A stretch of DNA of 64,000 nucleotides from Rhizophagus clarus (taxonomy: Eukaryota; Glomeromycota; Glomeromycetes; Glomerales; Glomeraceae). Of the stretch, positions 1 through 10,835 are shown piece after piece; the stretch's first letter is position 1, and each line of letters begins with the position of its first letter. Under the pieces are notes generated by a model. It saw only the letters and a list, made by a program, of their open reading frames with translations. It was not told the origin of the DNA and ran no database searches. A program made the translations under genes and the position numbers. The stretch is from positions 310,001 to 374,000 of the forward strand of contig BLAL01000297.1 in the NCBI GenBank assembly GCA_015698045.1. The letters run 5' to 3'.

Positions 1-6
1 ACAATA

Positions 7-1446
7 ATGGCTTGTAAAAAACCATCAAAACCAAATACTCCTTCACCAGATATTGCTGGTTCGTCTACACCATCGCCACATATAACATCAACTCCTCCAC
101 GAAATATTGCTTCAACACCAACACCAACTAATACCACCGTTTCATCTACATCACGAAATATTGCCACATCACAAGCGTCAACACCAACTAATACTACACC
201 ACGAAATACTGCCACATCACGAGCGTCAACACCAGCTAATACTACACCACAAAATATTGCCACACCACGAGCATCAACACCAACTAATACTACACCACAA
301 AATATTGCCACACTACGAGCGTCAACACCAACTAATACTACACCACGAAATATTGCTACACCATGAATGTCAACACCAACTAATACCACCGCCTTGTCTA
401 CACCACGAAATATTGCCACATCACGAAATATTGCTTCAACACCAACATCACTAAATACTAATACTACAGCTCCCTTTAGACTCGTTGTTTTGCAAGATAT
501 TTTAGCCTCATTAAGTCAAACTCAAACTCAATCTTAATGAACTTCTGATATTATTAAAAGATATCCTAATATTAATGTACCGAAAAGTTACCGTTCACAT
601 CACGAAGAAGGAGCACCAAGAAATGTTTGACCAAGTAATGAAGAAGCGGGTAAACTGAATTTTTTGTTATATTTTAATATTTATTATATTACATCTGTTC
701 GTTACGATTCAATACATATCCTTATAATTTAAAATAGGTAATTTAGAGCTAGGAAATTTAAAAAATGAAACCCTTCGACTACAGAACAAATTGAATCAGG
801 AAAAGGTCAAAGTATCAAAAATGAAACGAAAAATAGATAATTTGCAAGACCGTGTTCGTAGGGTCAAGGAGGAGAATTCCTTACTACGGCAGTTTAATGA
901 AATTTTTGGTGATGAATCGAACCAATTATGTGAAGAGAATAAAACTCTCCAAGAAGAACTTCAACGGCTCAAGCAACTTCGCACACCTCGAAAGACTATC
1001 GATTCTCCACAGCAATATTCACCAAAACGCCCCAATAAAAGATTAAAATTGAGAGAGAAATCGCCTGATGAAGTTGCCGCTTCAGCTGCAAGAGTAAGAA
1101 TTTTACAAGACTATTTGCAGCTGAATTGTGTTAATGTATATATACAGCTTTTATTATTTCCTCTTATTGTTTAGGATGAAATGAAGAACCTCTTGAAAGG
1201 TCAAATACCTGAAGAATATCGGTTGGATTACGGCAAGACTTTTAGTGAACAGACAGCAAAGATATACGAAAAATTGATACCTGAATTAAAGAGGTTGATG
1301 AGTGGACATTATAATCCGTCTGTAACCCAATTGTCGAACTGGTTACGATCGATTCACAAGCATAAAAGAGATAGACAATGGAAATGACTATCAGGCCAAT
1401 TAGACAAAGTCGACTGTAGGATGCCGTGAATGCTCGATTGTCTGAA
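7..1446 (+). pseudogene. 5' half of a split, decayed six-exon gene
   Basis: Exons 7-649, 738-1093 and 1175-1446 join in frame (introns start GTAAAC and GTAAGA, end in TAG). Exon 1 keeps one frame for 214 codons but carries four stops: TGA 364, TAA 535, TGA 538 and TGA 628. It begins with a Thr/Pro/Ser/Asn-rich tandem repeat. Exon 2 encodes a heptad-like coiled coil rich in Lys, Glu and Leu, then a basic Pro/Arg stretch. Exon 3 continues with a charged helical region (RLDYGKTF, KLIPELKRLM) and loses frame or stops near 1385. The remaining exons lie at 6178-6992, beyond an inserted transposon. I do not recognise the protein. It could be a host gene family or the cargo of a larger repeat. All the stops are one C-to-T step from CGA or CAA. 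Gene structure is well supported; function is unknown. Confidence 0.7.
118..463 (+). repeat. 48-bp minisatellite in coding sequence
   Basis: About six imperfect copies of a roughly 48-bp unit, each coding for a 16-residue motif close to ASTPTNTTPRNIATPR. The repeat keeps the reading frame of exon 1. One unit has TGA (364) where its neighbours have CGA, which dates the nonsense change after the expansion. The product would be an extended, possibly O-glycosylated linker. Confidence 0.85.
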
Positions 1447-1469
1447 GTGACACTGGTCAAAATTGATGC

Positions 1470-1785
1470 TATCGGGTACATATCGGGTACATATCGGGTA
1501 CCTGATATATACCCGATATGTGTGAAATATGTGTATGCTATTTAATAATACTACACATATCGGGTACCTGATATGTACCCGTCGGATGCAGAAAATCAGT
1601 GACATATAACGTACATATCGGGTACATTTCTCATACATATTGGGTAGTTAAATATCAGTTACATATCATAGATTTATTGGGTACCCGATATATTTTAAAA
1701 AAATATCGGACAGATATTATACACTTATCGGATAGTGCTAATAAGTATCCTATATATACCCGATATGTATCCTATTTGTATTTGA
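1470..1785. repeat. Left subterminal ATCGGGTACC palindromic repeats
   Basis: A dense run of short words ATATCGGGTACMTATC and their reverse complements, mirrored at 5888-6095. Subterminal repeats like this usually bind transposase in TIR elements. Spacing is irregular, so this is not a simple satellite. Confidence 0.8.
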
Positions 1786-2456
1786 AATATAAGCATAATT
1801 TCATAATTTTCACACATATCAGATAGCCGAAAAGTATAGCATTTATGGGGCATTAATAGTAGTAGATTTATAATTTAAATACAATTGTAATTTAAAAGTA
1901 ATTTAATTCATTTAATTGTAATTACTGAAAGTTTTATTTATATTTTCAATCGATAATAAAAAAAATATTATACAAAAAATATTATAAAAAAAATTCACTA
2001 CTCTTTACACAAATTTACAATTAATGTTCACTTGTTTGCTTGTTTTCATTTCATTATATCTATTTAATTTGAAAGAAAGTAAAATGTTAGTAATAAAAGT
2101 GTTAGTATGAATATTAGTAGAAGTGTTAGCAAAAGAAAAGGAACGTCAATAAAAAAAAAATATAAAGTATAAGTATTAATGTTAGTGTTAATGTTAGTAG
2201 AAGTGTTAGTAAAAATAAGAAATAAAAAATGTTTAACAGTAGAACATTGTTAGTAGGAACGTTAGTAGGAGGAAACACATTAGAAAAAAATATTAGTAAA
2301 AGTGTTAACAGGATGGAAAAAGAAATTTCAACAAAAAATGTACCTTTGTATTTATTTTTTAGAAAAACCAATAAAGTAAAAAACTCGATAGTAGAACATT
2401 GTTTAGAACGTTAATGAGAAGAAATACATTGGAAAAATATATTAATAAGAGTGTTA

Positions 2457-2880
2457 AGAATAACATAATAATGGGAAAAGAAATTTCAACAAAAAATATA
2501 CCTTTATCTTTATTTTTTAGACAAAAACAATAAAGTAAAAATTTGAGAAAGAGAGAAAAAAGTTTTGAAAAAAAAAACAATAAATAAATAATTAAATCGT
2601 GATCGTGCAATCACAAGATCAACAAAATTATCAATTTTTATTGGTTATTTGGGTAATATTATAAATAACATAATAATGGGAAAAGAAATTTCAACAAAAA
2701 ATATACCTTTATCTTTATTTTTTAGACAAAACAATAAAGTAAAAATTTGAGAGAGAGAGAAAAAGTTTTTGAAAAAAAAAAAAAAAAAAATACGATAAAT
2801 AAATAATTAAATCATGATCGTGCAATCACATGATCAACAAAATTATCAATTTTTATTGGTTATTTGGGTAATATTATATT
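2457..2880. repeat. Tandem direct duplication, about 205-bp unit
   Basis: Two near-identical copies, about 2457-2661 and 2663-2880, each from ATAACATAATAATGGG to TTATTTGGGTAATATTAT. A shorter, more diverged third copy precedes them around 2305-2400. Short ORFs here come from the AT-rich repeat and are not conserved coding sequence. The rest of 1790-3690 is AT-rich with a few GAACTCGAGTT palindromes near 3145-3190 and no gene that I can support. Confidence 0.75.
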
Positions 2881-3697
2881 CAGCCACATTAGCCACAAAA
2901 TCGGTCACCTATCGAATGCACAAGTCAATATTAGCGAAGAAGTACAAACTTGATTATTCACTATTCGTGCTCAACTTGAGTTGATAAAATTATTAAAAAA
3001 TCACTGATTTTATTAAATTTATCAGAATTTTTATACCTAATTAAAGATGATTAAATTAAGTTTTACTACCGATTTCATTATAACGTTACCAACTTTTTTG
3101 TTAATCTTGGATATTTTATTTTGAATTTAAATTGTTCGCTTTGAACTCGAGTTGAACTCGAGTTCAACTTGAGTTTAACTCGTTCGCTCAAGATCTTTGT
3201 GTAATGTATTGTAGATCCGTAATTGTTTTATTTGTAGTCTATAATTGGCAAAAGCTTATTATAAACCAAAATAAAAAACACTATTTATTTACGTATCTGT
3301 ATTATTAGATTTTACCTTTTTTAGATTTGATATATAATTAAAAAGAAGACCTTTATCTTGATATTTTGGAATCACAATCATAACAATTGAGTTTAGGTCG
3401 AGTTTAACTTGTTCATTGTGATTGATTGTATTGTAGATCCGTATCTGTATTATAATTAATATAAAGAAGACAGATCATAACAATCATGACATATTTGAGA
3501 AATTAGAACAATTTACGTAAATGTTCTTGAAGGGTAATTAATATAATAATATAAGGTGATAAAAAATTGTTTTTAAAAAGAGGTTTCATCTTTTTTTTTT
3601 TCTTACAATAAATTTGTTGTCGTTATTTCTATTATATATTCTTTTTCTTAAAATTTGTTGCCGTTATTTTTTATTATTATATATTCTTTTTCTTAAA

Positions 3698-4304
3698 ATG
3701 CCCGCAAATTGGACTGATGCAATAACTGAATATTTAATAAGATATAGAAGGTAAAAAATTAAATGAAAACTAATAAATAACTTTGATCATATTCTAGTTT
3801 TTTTTTCTTTTACGTTTCCTGATCTAAAAATTAAATAAATAATGTAAAGGAGAAGGAACAACTACTACCATGACATATCTGGGAGGGACTGCTCCGAATT
3901 CTGGGAGAGCCTAGCTCGAAGAATTCGGAGACAGTTCCACGTGAGGTTCACTGGCCAACAGGTAGAAAGAAAGTGGAGAAACTTGGTCAGGAATTTTAAT
4001 GTTAGTAAAATAATAATAAATCATAAAAAAAAAATAAAAAAAAATAAAAAATTAATAGTATTAACATTTTTAGAATTTCTGTGAATGGAGGAATGGTGCG
4101 CAAAATGGAAGGTGGTCCCGGGAAGGAGAAAGATATTATAGGCAGTTTCGCACAAGGTTTTGGGACAGACCTGGTAATTATTAAGAATTTTTTTAATTTA
4201 TATTTAAGTTATTTAAGTTCTAAATTTATATATATTTCTTAGGGAACCATCACAGTCATAGGCGGCGTAGAAACACTGCGCATCGGCGGCCTCGGAATCC
4301 GTAA
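3698..4304 (+). CDS. Small SANT/Myb-like DNA-binding protein in the transposon
   Basis: Four exons join without frame loss: 3698-3750, 3850-4000, 4074-4173 and 4243-4304, giving 121 residues and a TAA stop. All three introns have GT donors and AG acceptors. Residues 1-68 show spaced tryptophans and hydrophobics (NWTDAITEYL, FWESLARRIRR, VERKWRNLVRNF) typical of the trihelix/MADF or SANT-like domain found in Harbinger-type transposons, where a Myb-like partner guides the nuclease to the TIRs. The C-terminus is very basic (RRRRNTAHRR), suiting nuclear DNA binding. It lies inside the TIR element 1451-6110 and is the only convincing gene there. Without a structural search a non-transposon role cannot be excluded, and the exon chain is read by eye. 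Confidence 0.6.
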
Positions 4305-5005
4305 ATTATTTTTATTTTTTTTTTATTTTGTATTTTTTATATTTTATTTTTATTTTATTTTTTATTTATATTTTTATATTTTTATTATTTTTATTATTAT
4401 TATTTTTTATTTTTTATTATCTTTTATTATTATTATTTTTTATTAAATATATATATATTATATAGTCATCTAATTATTATTTTAATATTTTTACTATTTT
4501 ATAATTTGATTTAATATTGGCCTATATTCAACTGAAATTAAAAAATTCGACCTCAATTATAAGTAATTAAAGCTTATTATAATAAATTGCTTTTATTCAA
4601 TAAACATTCATTTTTTTTTTTATTAAAGTATTAATTAAATAAACAATCTGTCGTCATATATTATATAATATATTGTAATGATGAAATGTCCCCAATAAAT
4701 TTTTAAAAAAGATACATTTAGGCGTGACAGATCTAATACCGCTGATTCTTCCAAAATGATACTAAAATCTTTCCATAGATCAAATTGAGAGAACTAATCT
4801 ATCAATTTACAATATAAAATCTTGAAATAATCTTTCACATTTTCAAAATACATGATCAAACTCATTTTTGCTAAACTGCCAAAACCTTTTGGCGTTTACA
4901 TGCAATAGTTTTGGCATTTTAATTTAATTTGACGATCATTGATTATCATGATCAATCTATTTTTACGGTTTTCTAAACCATAATTTTTTTTTTATTTTTT
5001 TTTAG
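4305..5005. other. AT-rich stretch, no gene seen
   Basis: Long T/A-rich runs (about 4310-4470) then low-complexity sequence up to the first cassette of the mini-exon array. No ORF, splice-bounded exon or RNA fold that I can support. Confidence 0.7.
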
Positions 5006-5640
5006 GTTGCTGGACTCCCAGACTTGGAATGTAAGTTGGAAGGGATGGGGGGAATTTTTTTTTAATATTAAAGAAACGTTACTAACATTTCTTTCCTTAT
5101 TTTTTTTAGGTTGCCAGCCTTCTTGGACGAACTGGACTTTGGGAAATGTAAGTTAGAAAGGGTGGTGATTTTTTTTTAATATTAAAGAAATGTTACTAAC
5201 GTTTCTTTCTTTATTTTTTTTAGGTTGCCAGCCTTCTTGGATGAACCAGACTTGGGAATGTAAGTTAGAAAGGGTGGGGGATTGTTTTTTAATATTAAAG
5301 AAACGTTACTAATGTTTCTTTCTTTATTTTTTTTAGGTTGCCAGCCTTCTTGGACGAACCAGACTTGGGAATGTAAGTTGGAAAGGGTGGTGATTTTTTT
5401 TTAATGTTAAAGAAACGTTACTAACATTTCTTTCTTTATTTTTTTCAGATTGCTGGACTCCGAACTTGAAATGTAAGGAGAGAGGGAGGGATATTTTTTG
5501 AATATTAAAGAAACAGTTTAACGTTTTTTTTATTTATTTTAGGTTGCAGTTTCCCTTATTCCTCTTGATCCTAACGTAATCACGATTAAGAAAAGTTTGA
5601 GCAAACTTTTCTTAAAACTGTATTATAAATGACTGTAACT
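5006..5640 (+). repeat. Mini-exon cassette array 1 (six units)
   Basis: Units of about 100-117 bp repeat in tandem. Each has a T-rich tract ending TTTTTAG, a short exon-like core and a GTAAGT/GTAAGG donor. Cores are 5006-5030 (25 nt), 5110-5147 (38), 5224-5259 (36), 5337-5372 (36), 5449-5472 (24), and a terminal one from 5543. The typical core reads GTTGCCAGCCTTCTTGGACG followed by AACCAGACTTGGGAAT, and one frame gives LPAFLDEPDLG. The intron-like part is also repeated (TTAATATTAAAGAAACGTTA). The last unit runs into a possible 3' end with AATAAAAT near 5658. Whether it is transcribed and spliced is unknown. Confidence 0.7.
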
Positions 5641-5887
5641 TTTTTATTAATTTATTGTAATAAAATACGTAATAAAATAAAAATATTAACAATAATAATT
5701 ATACTTTTAAACACTTTACAAAAAATTTATAAACTTGATAATGCATTCAATAAATAAGACAATAAAAATTTTTTAACTACATTAAACGAATTAAAAATTT
5801 CTAAAAAGAAAAATCTATAAAGAAAGTAAACTCTAAAAAATTTCTTAACGTTATATAATATGAAATCTAACGTATTAAAATTTGTAT

Positions 5888-6095
5888 CACATATCGGGTA
5901 CCCGATATGTGTAAGATAGAACTGTGCCCAATATATATTAAATAACATATCGGTGACCAATAGTTTAGATATCGGGGTCTTGGTAATTAGGCATATTTTG
6001 AAGTGTAATAAATCGGGTACCCGATATGTAAAAATACCCGATATTTATCCGATTAGCCGCCGATATATAAGTCCCCGATATGTACCTGATAGAAT
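5888..6095. repeat. Right subterminal ATCGGGTACC palindromic repeats
   Basis: Mirror of the left subterminal block: several ATCGGGTACCCGATATGT palindromes and half-sites within about 200 bp, ending directly at the right TIR. Confidence 0.8.
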
Positions 6096-6177
6096 TGATT
6101 TTGACCAGTGTAAGCAGTATTTTATTTTAATGCACTTCTTTTTAGTCATTTGAAATTAATCTTTATATATTCAACAG

Positions 6178-6992
6178 AAAAAAAATAGACGAGTAAAGGC
6201 GGCAATAAAATTATACGAAAGAAATGATGCCAACATAAAGGAATTTGATAAAGACAAATTATTACCAATGCTTGTACAGAATGATTGTCATTCCATTGAG
6301 CAATCAGATTCTGAAGACTATTCAAGACAGAAATTGCCTGATAATAAGCGGTTCTTGCATGTATACGATCGGTCATGGCATTCAGACGAGGTATTAAAGT
6401 GATTACTGCTCCTAACCTATTTTAATATTTATTTGATATTTGTTTATCTTTGTTTTAATAGTTAAAACAGCTATTACGAGATGTATTAAACCCTGAAGCA
6501 TAATATATTCAACGCGCAAAAAAGCAACAGGAGCGAATTTATAATGATGATATTTACTTCATGTCTAGTAAACCTCTCGAGAATGCGCCTGAATGGGCGC
6601 TCAATAAAACGAAAATGTACGAGACAGATGAAACAAACGAAACAATTGGCGTTAGCGAATATGATGACATGGTTGATGATTTGATTCAATCTTATGAGAA
6701 TCGTGTGCCAATAGAACCGAATTTAACAGAGCCATATTCAGATTTCTTATTAAATTCGGCGGAAATGAATTCAACTAGACCTGAAGATTTGGATGAGATT
6801 GGCGAAAGTTCGACAACAGTAAGTTGAATTATTTTAATATTTTTACGTCGCAAATATCGTTAATTAATTTTGTTTATTTCATATGTTGTATCATATTAGC
6901 AACAAAAAGCTGAAAAAAACTGAAAAGGAAAAGGAAGGGCTACGGAAGACGAAGAACTCCATGAAATATTTGATGCAGACGAATATTATTAG
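6178..6992 (+). pseudogene. 3' half of the split gene (exons 4-6)
   Basis: Exons 6178-6390, 6462-6818 and 6900-6992 join in frame through introns with GTATTA and GTAAGT donors and TAG acceptors, ending in TAG. The protein is acidic and hydrophilic with an aromatic patch (NDDIYFMSSKPLENAPEWAL) and a C-terminus reading EDEELHEIFDADEYY. In-frame stops are TAA 6501 and TGA 6921, again one C-to-T change from CAA and CGA. The exon 4 acceptor intron begins at the transposon edge, so this half belongs with exons at 7-1446. The reading frame does not carry across cleanly: either a one-base shift occurred in exon 3 or the eight-A run at 6178 changed length. Family not recognised. Confidence 0.65.
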
Positions 6993-7184
6993 TATATTTT
7001 ATATTTATTTTTTTGGTTATATAATTATTACTGGATATTTTATATTTTTTTTATTTTTTTTATACGGTTGATCATATGCGGGTTGGTTTATATAATTATC
7101 TTATATTACTATATACTATATACGTCAATATATATAAAATAAATGGTTTTTATTTGCTTATAAAATACAAAATGATGCTTTATT

Positions 7185-7276
7185 ATTCGACCTTGAAAAA
7201 CCTCTAGTTTGATCTATTTATCAATTATATTCGGATTATATACAGTAGTCGAATATAGTTTTTTTTAAGGTCGAAT
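7185..7276. mobile_element. Short inverted-repeat element (ATTCGACCTT)
   Basis: ATTCGACCTT at 7185 and AAGGTCGAAT ending at 7276 form a 10-bp inverted repeat around an AT-rich loop. Related TTCGACC words recur at about 7400-7460. Too short for a firm class; a small MITE relic is the simplest reading. The rest of 6993-7531 has no gene. Confidence 0.4.
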
Positions 7277-7531
7277 AAATATGTAATAATGTCCTAATAT
7301 AGGTAAAATGATGGTTGAATTTTCTTTCCGAATTTGAGACGATTGGCACCCTAAATGTGCCAAAAAAATCGGCCTCAATTTGACATAGGTTAGATCGTCA
7401 TTCAACCTATATTCGACCTGGTCAAATTTAGGCCGAATTGTCCTTTTTCGACTAGTGGGAGGGTGGGAAGTGTTTTTTGGTATTTTTTTTTAACTAATTA
7501 ATTAATTATTTTTTATTTTTATTTTTTGTAG

Positions 7532-8821
7532 TATTGCCAGATGAAAGACATGACCGGACTTTTGGAATTAAGGTAAGAAAGGGTTGGGGGAGGTATTTCG
7601 TTATTTTTTTTTAATTAATTAAGTATTAACTTTTTTTTACTTTTTGTAGTGTTGCCAGATGAAAAGCATAACCGGACTTTTGGAATTAAGGTAAGAGAGG
7701 GTAAGGAAGTGTTTTTCTTTATTTTTTTTGTAGTGTTGCCAGACAAAATGCATGACCAGACTTTTGGAATTAAGGTAAGGGAGGGATTAGGTAAAGTGTT
7801 TTGTTGTTTTTTTTTAATTAATTAAGTATTAACTTTTTTTTACTTTTTGTAATGTTGCTGGACGAAAAGCATAACCGGACTTTTAAAATTAAGGTAAGGG
7901 AAGGTTGGGAGAGGTGTTTCGTTATTTTTTTTTAATTAATTAAGTATTAACTTTTTTTTATTTTTTTGTAATGTTGCCAGACGAAAAGTATGACCGGACT
8001 TTTGGAATTAAGGTAAGGGAGGGTTGGAAAAGATGTTTTGTTGTTTTTTTTAATTAATTAAGTATTAACCTTTTTTTTTATTTTTTTGTAGTGTTGCCAG
8101 ATGAAAAGCATAACCGGACTTTTAGAATTAAGGTAAAGGAGGGTGGGGAAAGTGGTTTTCAGTATTTTTTTTAACTAATTAATTGTTTTTTTTATTTTTT
8201 GTAGTGTTGTCAGACGAAAAGCACGACCAGACTTTTGGAATTAAGGTAAGGGAGGGTTGGGGGAGGTGTTTTGTTATTTTTTTTAATTAATTAAGTATTG
8301 ATTTTTTTTATTTTTTGTAGTGTTGCCAGACAAAAAGCATGACCAGACTTTTGGAATTAAGGTAAGGGAGGGTTGGGAAAGATGTTTTGTTGTTTTTTTT
8401 AATTAATTAAGTATTAACCTTTTTTTTTATTTTTTTGTAGTGTTGCCAGATGAAAAGCATAACCGGACTTTTGGAATTAAGGTAAGGGAGGGTGGGGAAA
8501 GTGTTTTTCAGTATTTTTTTTAACTAATTAATTGTTTTTTTTATTTTTTGTAATGTTGCCAGATGAAAAGCACGATCAGACTTTTGGAATTAAGGTAAGG
8601 GAGGGTTGGGAGAGGTGTTTCGTTGTTTTTTTTAATTAATTAAGTATTGATTTTTTTTATTTTTTGTAGTGTTGCCAGATAAAAAGCATGACCAAACTTT
8701 TGGAATTAAGGTAAAAGAGGTTGGAGGAAGTGTTTTTTGGTATTTTTTTTTAACTAATTAATTATTTTTTTTATTTTTTAGTGTTGCCAGGTGAAAACAC
8801 AATCAGACTTTTGGAATTAAG
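7532..8821 (+). repeat. Mini-exon cassette array 2 (twelve units)
   Basis: Twelve tandem units, mostly 111-120 bp, one 84 bp. Exon-like cores start at 7532, 7650, 7734, 7853, 7972, 8092, 8205, 8321, 8441, 8554, 8670 and 8782. Eleven are exactly 41 nt and the last is 40. Each is preceded by a T-rich tract and TAG (TAA in units 4, 5 and 10) and followed by GTAAG or GTAAA, except the last, which has GTATT. The core reads TGTTGCCAGAYGAAAAGCAT then RACCGGACTTTTGGAATTAAG; one frame gives LPDEKHDRTFGIK. It shares TTGCCAG and GGACTTTTGG with array 1 although it lies outside that transposon. Unit differences are mainly transitions. Transcription is unproven. Confidence 0.75.
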
Positions 8822-9164
8822 GTATTAAAAACTGAAAAAGAATAATAAAAATAAATAAATTTGGTATAAAATACTGAAAAAAAGTGAAAAAATAAATAAA
8901 ATAAAATAAATTTTGGTAAATACTGAGTAATTTAATTTACTGAAATTAGTATTTTTTAAAAATAAATCCACGTATATCTATTATAAACTCTACGCAAACA
9001 TAATATGTGAGTTACTCCCAAATTGACTGATCTACGCAAACTCAATTTGTAGGTTTAAAAGTAATTTCATATAAACTCTACACAAACCCGTATGTGAGCC
9101 TGTAATTACCATAAATATTATTGGTAGTTACTGCAACCACATGATGTCCAACCCTCCTTAAACA

Positions 9165-9375
9165 CATTAAAGAAATATGTTTTGCAACATTTTTTTATTA
9201 ATAATGCGTTGCAAAATGCATTTTTTATTTAAATAATTAAAAAAAAACATTTTGCAATATTTTTTTTATTAGTATTGTGTTGCGAAATGCATTTTTTTAT
9301 TAAATTAATTAAAAAAAAATGGTTTGCAACATTTTTATTAATATTGCGTTGCAAAACGCATTTTTTTATTTAAAA
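9165..9375. repeat. Three tandem copies of a TTGCAACATTT unit
   Basis: Three copies, spaced about 70-77 bp, of a unit containing TTTGCAACATTTTT...GCGTTGCAAAATGCATTTTTT, each with an internal inverted GCAA/TTGC pair. Upstream, 8822-9164 is AT-rich with imperfect short repeats and no gene. Confidence 0.7.
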
Positions 9376-9625
9376 TTCAACAAATCAAACCAAATCACAA
9401 ATCTATTTAAATGAATTTGATTTGATTTGAATTTGAATTTGATTTGATTTGAATTTGAATTTGATTTGAATTGAATCAAATTTAAATCAAATCAAATCAA
9501 ATTTAAATCGAATTTCAAATCAGATTTGAATGGTTTGATTCAAATCCGAATTCAAACTTTTCAGATTTGATTTGATTAAATCAAATTTCAAATCTAACCT
9601 GATTTGGTCTAATTTGATTTGTTCG
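9376..9625. repeat. AAATTTGATTTGA-type simple repeat
   Basis: Low-complexity run of (AA)TTTGATTTGAATTTGA and its complement, partly self-complementary, so it can form hairpins. From 9626 to 10080 there is AT-rich sequence with no supported gene. Confidence 0.8.
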
Positions 9626-10081
9626 GTGTTCACCAACTCAGTCCATCGAGCAGTGAATTATGAATATCTTCAGGGAGACACTAGTTATGAAGTATTCCAA
9701 TCAATTCCTTACACGCTAAAAGGCAGTGTATTCGATAATTAAAATGTATCTTTATTAGTTATAGGTATGTTAACAACTTTGTACAATAAGGTAATCTTAA
9801 AACTTGCAATTACAACATATTATAAATGACTTATCTGAACTTATTCTCTCTACTTTAAACAAATATTCAAGATATTTATACAAATTGAACTTCATTCAAA
9901 TATATAAATAATATAAGATATAAAAGATATAAATATAATAAATAATATATAAGAAATTTAAATAATAAAAGAAATATAAGAAATATATACTAAATATACT
10001 TAATATACTTTATATACTACATCGATCATTTGTGGCGCAGTAATATTAATGTTTATCATCAGGTGAATGCTAATCATTCGT

Positions 10082-10500
10082 CTAACAACTCTCCTCTCCT
10101 AAACTTTGAGCTCCTGCGAAATCCTTATTCAAATAACTTCTTAATAATAAGATTTCTTGACGCTTCATTTTTCTTATATCTTGAACGTTCAAATACTTCG
10201 TTCGCAGTATTTGAGAAGGATTAGGTTCAAAAAGGTCAAAAGTATATTCTGTTATGGTTAAATAATACTTTGTTAACCTTTTCTTCATCCTAAACCTTTC
10301 CGACATTATTTCTATCTCTACAAGTATTTTTCCTACAAAATAAGCATTTACTAACGATAGAATTCTATTTTTAAGTTGTATCGAATACCGTAACTGCATA
10401 TAGGACTTCTTTTACATCCATATCTACCAAATATGGAGGAATTATTGGCCCTATTTCTGAAGGATAAGTTTCCTGAAGATCAATAAGAAATAATGAAAAA
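10082..10500 (-). pseudogene. Frame-broken ORF remnant, probably retroelement-derived
   Basis: Minus-strand reading from about 10500 gives a peptide with IDLQETYPSEIGPIIPPYLV and DMDVKEVLYAVTVFD, then a stop near 10370. A second frame continues with MSERFRMKKRLTKYYLTITE and RQEILLLRSYLNKDF to a stop at 10082. The two pieces fit one broken protein. The position beside Ty3/gypsy pol remnants on the same strand suggests a gag or accessory fragment, but I see no CCHC knuckle, so that is inference only. Confidence 0.4.
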
Positions 10501-10501
10501 T

Positions 10502-10506
<5 letters not shown>

Positions 10507-10540
<34 letters not shown>
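10507..10540. repeat. Poly(T) tract
   Basis: Run of over 30 T. On minus it would read as a poly(A) directly upstream of the ORF remnant ending at 10082, so it is not a retroposed tail of that gene. Confidence 0.9.
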
Positions 10541-10541
<1 letters not shown>

Positions 10542-10835
10542 ATATTTATACTTTACTATATATATATGTAATAATTAAGTCGTCATATTATGTCATACTT
10601 TATCATTGTCGATCACTAAACTAATATTTGCTCAATATTACAAATTTTGTTGATCATATCATTACATAATAATGATATATATATTTTCTATTCACTACAC
10701 CACCCAATCTGCTAGTAAATAGGGAGTCACTCATGATATACCAAGCTAAGAGGCCCCTGAAGGGAATTCGTGTCAAAGCCCAAAATTAGTGAGGCATAGA
10801 AGCTGATCATTTTGGCCAGGAATGACTGAGTATGT

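Larger units (their letters stand above)
1451..6110. mobile_element. 4.66-kb TIR DNA transposon, PIF/Harbinger-like
   Basis: The left end reads CACTGGTCAAAATTGATG and the right end is its near inverse complement (..ATTGATTTTGACCAGTG), giving terminal inverted repeats of about 24 bp. Both ends continue into arrays of ATCGGGTACC-type palindromic words. Flanks are TGA (1448-1450) and TAA (6111-6113), matching a 3-bp TWA-like duplication with one change, as PIF/Harbinger elements make. The element carries a SANT/Myb-like gene (3698-4304), as Harbinger elements often do, but I see no DDE nuclease, so it is probably non-autonomous or decayed. It also holds an internal direct repeat (2457-2880) and an array of mini-exon cassettes (5006-5640). 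Removing it restores an intron donor, GTAAGC, in the host gene. Superfamily assignment is an inference. Confidence 0.7.

Noticed and set aside
1470..1785. CRISPR-like spaced repeats
   Set aside because: The words are short, palindromic, irregularly spaced and mirrored at the other end of a transposon; there are no unique spacers of equal length and the DNA is eukaryotic.
2126..2610. Hydrophobic ORFs of 80 codons on minus
   Set aside because: They translate AT-rich tandem repeats (TTTTTA, GTTAGT) and repeat the same composition; no start context or domain.
9165..9375. tRNA or structured RNA suggested by GTTGCAAAA inverted words
   Set aside because: No cloverleaf, no T-loop GTTCRANNC, and the motif is a tandem AT-rich repeat.
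9630..10035. Possible LTR with TGTTCGG start and a TGGCGC primer-site-like word at 10032
   Set aside because: No second copy of this sequence was found in the window and the neighbouring pol remnants are on the other strand, so an LTR cannot be supported.
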